A DNA stretch of 64,000 nucleotides from PALSA-505 sp036267135 (GTDB lineage: Bacteria > Actinomycetota > Actinomycetes > Streptosporangiales > Streptosporangiaceae). Within the stretch, counting starts at the first letter, position 1, and each line of letters opens with the position of its first letter. Both the position numbers and the translations under genes were made by a program. The notes under the pieces were generated by a model. That model searched no databases. It saw only the letters and a program-made list of their open reading frames with translations, and was not told the origin of the DNA. Below, piece after piece: positions 49,537 to 57,195 of this stretch. The stretch spans positions 1-64,000 of the forward strand of contig DATAWQ010000132.1 of assembly GCA_036267135.1 (NCBI GenBank). Direction: 5' to 3'.

Positions 49537-51663
49537 TCAGAACTTCGACAGGATCGAGATGAACCTGGCCGAGGTGGATCCGAGGCCGGTGAGGCTGTCG
49601 AATCCTGGGGCAGTGGTCAGCGTCACGTCGCGCGTCTCGCAGTTACCCGTCGAGTCGCAGTAGGTTTCCGGGCCCGCGTAGTTGATCGCCCGCAGGCTCA
49701 CCACGTAGCCACCCGAGGGGGAGACGCTGTTGATGTAGTCGACGCGGACGACGGCCGCCGAGTCCGGGTTGGCCGGCGCCTGGATGTCGTTGAACGCCGC
49801 CGGGCTCTGCGCGTCCGCCTTGTACAACTCCGGGTTCAGGAAGCCGAGCGACGTGCCCGAGACCTGATCGGTGTCGGCGATGACCCCAGCCAGCAGCGGC
49901 GTGGCCAGGCTGGTCCCGCCCTCCTTGAACTGGGAGTAGAAGTCGCCGCTCGGGAACGCCTGGGTCAGCCCGATCAGCAACCCGCTCTGCGCGTCGGCGT
50001 CCATCGAGACGTCCGGCAGAACCCGCATCGCCTCGCCGGTGACCGCGCCGTTCCGGTCGGCCAGCGCGGCGGGCACGACCGGGTCCTGGTAGGTCGGCTC
50101 GGTGTAGAAGTAGCTGGTCCCGCCGCCGGCGCCCGACTGGTAGGCGAGGCTGGCCGCTGGCGTGGTCGCGGACCCGCAGTTGGTGGTCTTGGATTCACAC
50201 AGCACCTGCTTGGCCGTGGACCAGCCGTACTCGGCGACGCGGCTGTTGTGGGCGCCCACCTCGACGGTGGTGCCGCCGACCGCGGTCACGTACGGGCTGC
50301 TCGCCGGGTAGTTCGGGATGGCCAGGCCGAAGTCGGCGAAGTTGTCACCGTCGTCGCCGGTGCAGTACAGCACGCTGACCCCGGTCCCGTCCGCGAGCAG
50401 GAACAGGTTGTCGAAGGCGTTGTGCGTGGCCACGTCGTCGAAGAGGTCACCGAGCGTCTCCAGCCAGGAATTGCTCACCACCTGAGCGCCACCGGTGATG
50501 GCCGTGTTCTCGGCGGCCAGCAGGCCGGGGTTCAGGCAGGTCGTCGCCCCGACGTACTGCAGGTGCGCCCCTGGCGCGATCGAGTGCGTGGTTTCCACGT
50601 CCAGGGACTGCTCGGCGTACCAGCCGTTGCCGCCGGCGCAGTCGTTCAGGTTGGCGATCTTCGCGGGCGCGTCGTCGGTGAACTGGCTGCTGGACAGCGG
50701 GTGACCGGGGTCGTTCAGCTTGAAGTAGTGCTGCGCGTTGGCCAGCAGGCGCGGCGAGTCGTAGGCGTCCACGATCGCGATCGTCTCGCCCTTGCCGTCG
50801 TCGCCCTTGGCTACCTGGCCGTTCAGGCCGTAGGCGCCGCGGAGCTGGGCCGGCTTGTAGCCGCAGATGTCGTAGGGCTCGGGGTAGGTGTACGGCTGGT
50901 AGAGGTCGCCGGAGTCCGTGGTGTCGCTCTGCTGCCCCCAGTAGGCCGAGCAGGGCTGAGGGTTGCGGAAGCCGGCGGCCGGCGGGGGTTCCTGGGCGCC
51001 CTTGGCCGGCTGGGCTGGCTGGCTCACCGCCTGGGTGCTCGCCTGGCTGGCGCTGCCGTTGGCCAGGCCGGTGGTGGCCAGGTACCCGTTGATGCCGAGC
51101 GCGCCAGTGACGGTGCCCGTCAGCGCCGACGGGATCGTGATCGTGCCCTTGGCCAGCCGTACCTTCCGGCCGGCCAGCTTGTAGTAGCCGAGCTTGACGC
51201 CGAAGGCATGCTCGACGGTGCGCGCGGTCCCTTGGGCCGGGACGAACATGCGGTCGGCGGGCGCCGCTCCGGCGGTGAAGCCTTCTTTACGCAGCCAGGC
51301 GGTGGCCTTCGCCACTTCGGCCTTGGTCGGGCCGTACTTGGCTTCCCACTGGGCGTCGGTCAGATAGTGATGGAACTGCGCCGACCCCGGGGTGGAGACC
51401 TCACGGGCCAGCGCCTGCGCGCCGGTGGCGTTGCGCAGTGACAGCACCAGGTCGAAGCCCACGGAACTGGTGGCCGCGACGCTGCCGTCCGGGTGCGACC
51501 GCGCTTTGGCTTGCAGTGACCGGACCGCGGCGGCGTTCGGCCCGGAGTGCCCGGTGCGGGCCGGGTGCAGGCTGTGCGCGGAGGCGGCGCCTGGGGCCGC
51601 GGCGACGACCGATGCGGCCAGCCCTAATGACCCAGTGAGCGCCAGCCAGCGGGCAGTTCTCAT
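49537..51663 (-). CDS. Secreted S53 (sedolisin/kumamolisin-type) serine-carboxyl peptidase
   Basis: 708 residues, GAAGGAGG upstream of the ATG. A signal peptide (about 1-29) is followed by a Pro-kumamolisin activation domain (FDLVLSLRNATGAQALAREVSTPGSAQFHHYLT). The mature domain has the Glu-x3-Asp pair in WYAEQSLDVETTHS, the oxyanion Asp in YCTGDDGDN and the nucleophile Ser in GGTSLATPLLAG. The C-terminal calcium-site region reads FDSLTGLGSTSARF. It degrades proteins outside the cell, usually at acid pH. It is the last gene of a run with accC and a PP2C-type gene; an SSI-like protease inhibitor gene lies 3 kb away. Confidence 0.93.
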   Translation of the reverse strand: MRTARWLALTGSLGLAASVVAAAPGAASAHSLHPARTGHSGPNAAAVRSLQAKARSHPDGSVAATSSVGFDLVLSLRNATGAQALAREVSTPGSAQFHHYLTDAQWEAKYGPTKAEVAKATAWLRKEGFTAGAAPADRMFVPAQGTARTVEHAFGVKLGYYKLAGRKVRLAKGTITIPSALTGTVTGALGINGYLATTGLANGSASQASTQAVSQPAQPAKGAQEPPPAAGFRNPQPCSAYWGQQSDTTDSGDLYQPYTYPEPYDICGYKPAQLRGAYGLNGQVAKGDDGKGETIAIVDAYDSPRLLANAQHYFKLNDPGHPLSSSQFTDDAPAKIANLNDCAGGNGWYAEQSLDVETTHSIAPGAHLQYVGATTCLNPGLLAAENTAITGGAQVVSNSWLETLGDLFDDVATHNAFDNLFLLADGTGVSVLYCTGDDGDNFADFGLAIPNYPASSPYVTAVGGTTVEVGAHNSRVAEYGWSTAKQVLCESKTTNCGSATTPAASLAYQSGAGGGTSYFYTEPTYQDPVVPAALADRNGAVTGEAMRVLPDVSMDADAQSGLLIGLTQAFPSGDFYSQFKEGGTSLATPLLAGVIADTDQVSGTSLGFLNPELYKADAQSPAAFNDIQAPANPDSAAVVRVDYINSVSPSGGYVVSLRAINYAGPETYCDSTGNCETRDVTLTTAPGFDSLTGLGSTSARFISILSKF

Positions 51664-51682
51664 GGTCCCTCCTTCGTGTGCT

Positions 51683-52549
51683 TCACATGATTCCCGGTGC
51701 TTGCTCGCACCCGGGCGACGATTTATCCGAGCGGGGGTCTGGGTCGGACCTTAACGACGCGTCCCCGGCTAAGGCAATGGCCGGCCAGTGCAGGTGGGCC
51801 ACGGTCGCGTCGTCGTGCTGTTTGGACCGGGGATGCGGGCAGGCCCGTTCGGCCGCGCGCAGCAGATCGATCAGGGCATCCGGGCCCCGGTCGTGCAAGC
51901 GGGTCAGGATCACCGGCCAGGGGTAGCCGTACCAGTCGGCCAGCCGGGTGACGCCATCGGTGAACAGCGCGGCGTCGGTCAGCTTCCCGAGGGCGGCGGA
52001 ACCCGACACCGCCTGGAAGGCGGCGGCGGGGTCGGTGCTTGCCACCCAGAAGCCGCCGGGCTGGTTGCGGTGCGTCCGGACCACTTCGGGGGTGTAGGGC
52101 GGCCCGCCGGGCAGCCGGGCCAGCCGGTTGTCGGCGATCAGCGTGAGCCGTCCGCCGGCCTGGCGCAGCACGATGGGGGAGTCGCAGAGCACCAGGTAGT
52201 CCAGCGTGGTGGGGGTGGCCCTGGCGACGGCCACCGTGGACGACGGGCTGTCCGGGTTGGTCAGGTCACAGGTGTCCCGGTGGGTGCCGGCCAGCTCGGC
52301 GATGGCTTCGGCCAGCACCTGGGTCAAGGGCGCCGGGGCGGCCAGGGCCAGCCGCCGGGCCAGTCCCGCGGCCAGGTGGCGCACCAGCCAGGGCACGTCG
52401 TGGCGGCAGCCGGTGGCGACGCCGCGGGCCGGGGACGCGCCGTCCAGCACGAACGCCCAGTCCGGACCGGACGCGGCCAGATCCTCGTTGATCCGGCCCG
52501 GCAGGCCCGGCAGGCTGGGCGCGGCCCGGGTGGCGTGGCTGATCTGCAC
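51683..52549 (-). CDS. PP2C-type Ser/Thr protein phosphatase
   Basis: 288 residues, GTG start 12 bases after the accC stop and stop 19 bases before the sedolisin start. The metal-binding acidic residues are seen in GRINEDLAAS, FVLDGAS, ALFTDGVTRLAD and QHDDATVAHL. A His/Asp-rich region LVLCDSPIVLRQ fits the core beta-sandwich. It dephosphorylates proteins in the cytosol. No adjacent kinase is present. Confidence 0.82.
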   Translation of the reverse strand: MQISHATRAAPSLPGLPGRINEDLAASGPDWAFVLDGASPARGVATGCRHDVPWLVRHLAAGLARRLALAAPAPLTQVLAEAIAELAGTHRDTCDLTNPDSPSSTVAVARATPTTLDYLVLCDSPIVLRQAGGRLTLIADNRLARLPGGPPYTPEVVRTHRNQPGGFWVASTDPAAAFQAVSGSAALGKLTDAALFTDGVTRLADWYGYPWPVILTRLHDRGPDALIDLLRAAERACPHPRSKQHDDATVAHLHWPAIALAGDASLRSDPDPRSDKSSPGCEQAPGIM

Positions 52550-52561
52550 GTCCGGTCCTGA

Positions 52562-53908
52562 TCAGGCCAGGAACGCTTCCAGCCAGGCCGTGTGGTAGTC
52601 GCCTGCGATCACATCGGGAACCGTGAGCAGCCGCTGATGCAGCGGCGCCGTCGTGGTCAGCCCGCCGATTTCCAGCTCGGCCAGGGCCTGCCCGGCCCGG
52701 GCCAGCGCCTGCGGCCTGGTGGTGCCCCAGGCGCACAGCTTGCCCACCAGCGAGTCGTAGAAGGGCGGGACGACCGCGCCGGGGGCGAGCGCGTGGTCCA
52801 TCCGGACCCCGGGCCCGCCGGGGACCTCGAGAGTGCTCACCGTGCCGGGCTTGGGCAGGAATCGTTTGGCCGGGTCCTCGGCGTTGATCCGGCATTCGAC
52901 CGCGTGGCCGCGCAGCTCGATGTCCTCCTGGCGGACCGACAGCGGCTGGCCCGCCGCCACCCGCAACTGCTCGGCCACCAGATCCAGGCCGGTGACCAGC
53001 TCGGTGACCGGGTGCTCCACCTGGATCCTGGTGTTCATCTCCATGAAGTAGAAGTCATCGCCGTCCACCAGGAACTCCACCGTGCCCGCGCCCGTGTAGT
53101 CCACCCGGCGGGCCAGCCGCACCGCCGCCGAGGTCATCCGGTCCCGCAGGTCCTGAGGCAGGGCCGGCGCCGGCGCCTCCTCGAAGATCTTCTGCCGCCG
53201 CCGCTGCAGAGAGCAGTCCCGCTCGAAGCAGTGCACGACCTGACCGTGCGCGTCGGCCAGCACCTGGACCTCGATGTGGCGGGCCCGGGCGACGCTGCGC
53301 TCGACGTACACGTCCCCGTTCCCGAACGAGGCCGCCGCCTCCCGCCGGGCCGACTCGAGCACCGTGCGAAGCTCGGCCTCGTCCCTGGCCGGCCTGATGC
53401 CGCGCCCGCCACCGCCCGCGGCGGCCTTGACCAGCACTGGGTAGCCGACCCTAGCGGCGGCCGTGACCGCCTCGTCGTCGTCTTCGACCAGGCCGCTGCC
53501 GGGCACCAGCGGAACACCGGCCTCCTGCGCCAGTTCGCGGGCCCTGGCTTTGTTGCCCATGGCCGCGATGGCCTGGGCGGATGGCCCCACGAACGTGAGC
53601 CCGGCCGCGGTCACCGCCCCGGCGAACTCGGCGTTCTCGCTGAGGAAGCCGTAGCCGGGGTGGACCGCGTCGGCCCCGGCCTCCTTGGCCGCGGCGATGA
53701 GCGTGCCGATGTTCAGGTAGCTCTGCGCGGCCTGCGGCGGGCCGATCGGCTTGGCGTCGTCGGCCAGGCGCACATGCACCGCGTCGGCGTCGGCCTCGGA
53801 GTAGACGGCCACCGCTTCGGCGCCCACCTGGTGACAGGCCCGGATCACCCGGACCGCGATCTCGCCGCGGTTGGCGACCAGTACCCTGCACAGCGGCTTG
53901 GCGTCCAT
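52562..53908 (-). CDS. accC: Acetyl-CoA carboxylase biotin carboxylase subunit
   Basis: 448 residues from the ATG at 53908 with GGAGGGG upstream. ATP-grasp motifs are complete: VLVANRGEIAVRVIRACHQ, VHPGYGFLSENAEFA, KAAAGGGGRGIRPA, FERDCSLQRRRQKIFEEAPAP and FYFMEMNTRIQVEHPVTE. It carboxylates the biotin of a carrier protein for malonyl-CoA synthesis. There is no fused biotin carrier domain, unlike the AccA-type fusions common in actinobacteria, and no accB or carboxyltransferase next to it, so its partners are elsewhere. Confidence 0.93.
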   Translation of the reverse strand: MDAKPLCRVLVANRGEIAVRVIRACHQVGAEAVAVYSEADADAVHVRLADDAKPIGPPQAAQSYLNIGTLIAAAKEAGADAVHPGYGFLSENAEFAGAVTAAGLTFVGPSAQAIAAMGNKARARELAQEAGVPLVPGSGLVEDDDEAVTAAARVGYPVLVKAAAGGGGRGIRPARDEAELRTVLESARREAAASFGNGDVYVERSVARARHIEVQVLADAHGQVVHCFERDCSLQRRRQKIFEEAPAPALPQDLRDRMTSAAVRLARRVDYTGAGTVEFLVDGDDFYFMEMNTRIQVEHPVTELVTGLDLVAEQLRVAAGQPLSVRQEDIELRGHAVECRINAEDPAKRFLPKPGTVSTLEVPGGPGVRMDHALAPGAVVPPFYDSLVGKLCAWGTTRPQALARAGQALAELEIGGLTTTAPLHQRLLTVPDVIAGDYHTAWLEAFLA

Positions 53909-54138
53909 CTGCCCCTCCGTTCGACTCGCGAGCGGGTTAGAGCCTACAGATGCCCTCGATGTATCAAGGCGGCCCACGGCGCCTCTTACTACTTTGTAGG
54001 CCGGTCCGCTGTCCGGCCACGTTCTGGCCAGGCTGCGGCCGGCCTGATCGCAGGCAGGCAACGGAGGACACGTATGCGCGCAGAGAAGCGACTGCCCAGG
54101 CTCGCGGGCGGGCCACCCGGCCCACAGGCCGCACCGCG

Positions 54139-54234
54139 TCAGGCAACGTGACCCCGATCGTGGTTGCCACCAACAAGGCCGGGAAGGCCATCCCGGTAGG
54201 CAATTCCCCGCTCGGCATCGCTGTCACCCCTTAG
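54139..54234 (+). pseudogene. Fragment of a YVTN-type beta-propeller protein
   Basis: The last 31 codons before a TAG read TPIVVATNKAGKAIPVGN then SPLGIAVTP, which is one blade of the 40-residue YVTN beta-propeller repeat (ATNTxxxxIPVGxxPxGIAVTP). The upstream part of the frame is low in family likeness and has no good start. It is probably the tail of a decayed gene. Confidence 0.55.
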
Positions 54235-54245
54235 CCGGGTGAATT

Positions 54246-54279
54246 GAGCGGCGGCCGCCGGAGGGGGCGGCCGCCGCTC
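54246..54279. terminator. Perfect GC hairpin
   Basis: GAGCGGCGGCCGCC (54246-54259) pairs exactly with 54266-54279 around a 6-base loop, 11 bases after the propeller fragment. Confidence 0.65.
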
Positions 54280-54415
54280 GGCGCGCCGAGCCGGTTCCAC
54301 TTATCCGGCGCGCCGGAGCCGGTTCAGCCTAACCGGCGCCATTCAGCCGGTGACGTGCGATAACCTGCTCCGGCTCGGATCTGAACGAAGGTCTGCACAA
54401 CCAGGAGGGGACACG

Positions 54416-54610
54416 ATGAGCCTTGAGGAGGCCTCGCGCCAGCTCGAGCAGGCCATTCACGATGCCCAGGTGGCGTTCGACTGCATCGGCCTCGGTCATA
54501 TCGACCGGGCCCACACGAACGCGCTGACGGCCAGGACGGCGGCGGACGCGGCCGAAAACGCGCTGCGTGTCGCCCTGCGTGACTCGAACCTGCCCTCGGA
54601 CGACGACTAG
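54416..54610 (+). CDS. Small acidic helical protein, unknown
   Basis: 64 residues, ATG at 54416 with AGGAGGGG upstream, a strong site. The sequence MSLEEASRQLEQAIHDAQVA, then IDRAHTNALTARTAADAAENALRVAL is helical and Ala-rich, ending in an acidic tail SDDD. No family recognised. It stands alone. Confidence 0.6.
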   Translation: MSLEEASRQLEQAIHDAQVAFDCIGLGHIDRAHTNALTARTAADAAENALRVALRDSNLPSDDD

Positions 54611-54769
54611 TCACGCCCGGTCCCTGGGACCACTCCAGCGCGGGCCGGAACGGATGGAGGCACCGAATGCGGAAAGTGGTACTTGGGGCTTACACGGCCT
54701 TCCCATCCTCTGGGATACTCGAACTGGTGTACTCACCAGCGGACTAGCAAGCCCCCGGTTGATGGCGGG

Positions 54770-55432
54770 TTACTGGGTCGCCGGGGCGGGGTCCATCGGA
54801 CCGCCGGGGTTCACCTGCGCGCTCAAGGCGTTGAGCCCGAGAGCCGAGATGATCTCGTTCCACCGTGACTCCTGGCAGCCGTTGGTCCGGCTGATATCGA
54901 TCGTTACCCAGGTGCCGTACCAGTACCCCGTGATGGTGGCGGTCTGCGACCCGTAATCGATCATCGAGCACACTTCGCCATGGGCCAGCGGCGTGAACGG
55001 ATGACTGGCGTGGCTGAGCTGCGAGCAGGCCCGGGACGGATCCGGCAGGGTCCCGCCGGACGGGCCGCAGGTCAGCGTCCAGTGCTCGCTGGGACCGGAC
55101 GGCGAAGTGCGGGCCGCGATCCACAGCTCAGCCTCCGGATGGCGTGGCGGGCGATGGCCGGGACCGCTCGGCGGCGGCCCTCCCGACTCGGGTCCGCCCG
55201 GTCCGCCCGGTCCAGGTCCGCCCGGGCGCTCCGGTCCGCCAGGCCCTCGCGTCACCGGCCCGGCTGATCCTGTCGTGCTGCTCGACGTGGCAATTCTTGG
55301 CGCCGCCACCGTCCCGTGCGTGTCCGCGAAGGCGGGCCCGGCCGGGAGTCCCGCGAGCCCCCAGCTACACCCCGCGACAACCGTCGCAGTCAGTACATTA
55401 CGCGTAAATGCCCTGGTCAATAGGGGTTTCAT
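54770..55432 (-). CDS. Streptomyces-subtilisin-inhibitor-like secreted protein
   Basis: 220 residues. A signal peptide ends near residue 36 (GLAGLPAGPAFADT). Residues 40-105 are a Gly/Pro/Ser-rich linker not found in classical SSI. The C-terminal domain follows SSI: HWTLTCGPSGGTLPDPSRAC, then GEVCSMIDYGSQTATITGYW and ISRTNGCQESRW, with the two conserved disulfide pairs. The reactive loop reads Cys-Ser-Met-Ile, so Met would be P1, as in SSI itself (Cys-Pro-Met-Val). It should inhibit subtilisin-type proteases outside the cell. Possible targets in the window are the mycosin-like and HtrA-like proteases. Confidence 0.82.
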   Translation of the reverse strand: MKPLLTRAFTRNVLTATVVAGCSWGLAGLPAGPAFADTHGTVAAPRIATSSSTTGSAGPVTRGPGGPERPGGPGPGGPGGPESGGPPPSGPGHRPPRHPEAELWIAARTSPSGPSEHWTLTCGPSGGTLPDPSRACSQLSHASHPFTPLAHGEVCSMIDYGSQTATITGYWYGTWVTIDISRTNGCQESRWNEIISALGLNALSAQVNPGGPMDPAPATQ

Positions 55433-55527
55433 ATTAGTAATGACGCAAGTGCACAGGGTTAACGTTGCTTGCGTTTCTTGATCACATTGCCACCCTCAGC
55501 CAAGACGCTCCAGTTCCCGTTCGGGGG

Positions 55528-56166
55528 CTACGCAGGCGTGGCAGCCTTCCGGGCCAGGATCCAGGTGTAGGGCACGTCGTGGTCGCCCTCTGTCTGGATT
55601 CTCAGGGCGGTCTGCTCGATGTCAAACCCGGCTTCGCGGACGAGCTGGCGGGTGGCGTCGGCGCCGAACATGCTGAAGTACATGTCAACGCCCAGCCATT
55701 CCCGCACGGTGCCGGGCTCGTCGAAATCTTCGATGCTCAGCAGGAGCAGGCCGCCGGGCCGGAGCCAGTGGTGAAGGCGTCCGAGGAGAACCCGGTGCTC
55801 ATCCCGGGGGATGTGGTCGAAGGTGTAGAGGGAAATGATCGCGTCGAAGTGCCCGGCCGGGAAGGTGGCCGTACGCGCGTCTCCGCAGACGAACTCCGCG
55901 TCTGGAACATTCCGGGCCGCCTGCTGGATGTGTTCCGGGGAAATGTCGAGCCCGGTTACGCGGTACCGGCTGGCAAGTTCCGCGGCCACCGGAACGCCGG
56001 CCGCGCAGCCCAAGTCGAGAACGGCCGCGCCGGGCCGCAGTGCCTTGGCCAGCTCCGCGATCCACTCGGTGCGCGGCCAGCGGGCGCTGTCATGCTCCAG
56101 CGCCCGGTACAGGCTCGCGGCCTGGTCGTAGCCAGACCGCACGATCTCGCCGGGGTCACGTGACAT
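55528..56166 (-). CDS. Class I SAM-dependent methyltransferase
   Basis: 212 residues. Motif I AVLDLGCAAGVPVAAELA, motif II YRVTGLDISPEHIQQA, EFVCGDARTATFPAGHFDAIISLYTFDHIP and LRPGGLLLLSIED are typical of small-molecule methyltransferases. It lacks DNA methyltransferase motifs (no DPPY/NPPY or PCQ), so it is not a partner for the NaeI-like enzyme. Substrate unknown. Confidence 0.9.
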   Translation of the reverse strand: MSRDPGEIVRSGYDQAASLYRALEHDSARWPRTEWIAELAKALRPGAAVLDLGCAAGVPVAAELASRYRVTGLDISPEHIQQAARNVPDAEFVCGDARTATFPAGHFDAIISLYTFDHIPRDEHRVLLGRLHHWLRPGGLLLLSIEDFDEPGTVREWLGVDMYFSMFGADATRQLVREAGFDIEQTALRIQTEGDHDVPYTWILARKAATPA

Positions 56167-56411
56167 GCCCGCGAGTCTACGTTGGGGTGGAGTGATCTGC
56201 TCGAATGGATCGTTATAGGGACATAGGGGAATAACGGAAAACCCTCGAATATGTCACGTGGAGAATCGCGTCATCTTTGGGTCACATCGTGCCAAAAGAT
56301 AACGGCCGGCTCGTGTCATCTACTCCTCTCGCCCACGCGTCTGACAGTGGGGCGCACCAAAGGGCGCGAAATCGGGCCCGCAACGGGCCATGATCGTACT
56401 GGGGATCCGCG

Positions 56412-56921
56412 ATGACCGTTATCCGGCATTGTCTGCTCGCCGTCTTGGGTCTCGGGCTGATGCTGGGGTTAGTGGCCTGCGGCACAACGGGCTCAGCGGG
56501 ATCCGTGGCCTCCGACGGCGGCGCGCCCGCCTCGGCCCTGCTCCAGGGTGCGAGCCCGAGCCCGAGTGGCACCGCCTCGTCGCCGCCACGACACGCACCC
56601 CCCAATCCCCAGCATCGGCGATCGGCCGCAACGCCGCCGTCCTCCAGTCGGTCGCCCCGAGCCGGCGCTGCGGGCGGTTGCTATCCCCTGAGCGACGAGG
56701 ACACCTGTTATCAGCCGGGCGAGTACTGCCGGGATGATGACCATGGAGTGACCGGGCGGACCGCGTCGGGTGAATCGATCATCTGTGCGGACAACGACGG
56801 CTGGCGCTGGGAACCGGCCGGCGGATCCACACCGCGTCCCACGCCACCACCGACCAGTCCTCCGGCAACGGGCAGTCCGTCGCCGTCGGCCAGTCCTACG
56901 TCAATGCTCAGTGGTACGTAA
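56412..56921 (+). CDS. Lipoprotein with small Cys-containing domain
   Basis: 169 residues. The signal peptide ends in a lipobox LVACGTTG. A Ser/Pro-rich spacer precedes a compact domain (GCYPLSDEDTCYQPGEYCRDDDHGVTGRTASGESIICADNDGWRWE) with four to five Cys that also occurs in other actinomycete exported proteins. The C-terminus is a Pro/Thr/Ser-rich tail. Function unknown. Confidence 0.75.
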   Translation: MTVIRHCLLAVLGLGLMLGLVACGTTGSAGSVASDGGAPASALLQGASPSPSGTASSPPRHAPPNPQHRRSAATPPSSSRSPRAGAAGGCYPLSDEDTCYQPGEYCRDDDHGVTGRTASGESIICADNDGWRWEPAGGSTPRPTPPPTSPPATGSPSPSASPTSMLSGT

Positions 56922-57195
56922 TATCCGATTCAACGCAAAACACTTATAAAGGATGCACCACCGACCGTTATATAGGTAGTTGCCCAGCTTTGTCCGGGTG
57001 ACCCGCGACGCCCTTCAGTGCGGCCCACCCGGTGCTGGGAAGAAATAGGCAAGAAACTATCCCAATCACCTCTTGTAAGCATCCGCGTCTTTCGCTATGA
57101 CCTAATTGACAACGATGTCGGCCGAACCCCGCACGGCCCCGTGGCCACCCCACCCTGACCGTCGGACCCGGCCGGCCCGGCGAAAGGCGACCGGC

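Larger units (their letters stand above)
53909..54415. other. Gene-poor gap with a propeller remnant and GC-rich hairpins
   Basis: This 507-base stretch lacks an intact gene. It contains the beta-propeller remnant ending at 54234, the hairpin at 54246-54279 and two copies of a GGCGCGCC-GCCGGTTC element at 54280-54330. No other structure is seen. Confidence 0.5.

Noticed and set aside
55528..56166. Methyltransferase as the partner of the NaeI-like enzyme
   Set aside because: It has small-molecule class I motifs only, lacks DNA methyltransferase catalytic motifs, and lies 29 kb away.
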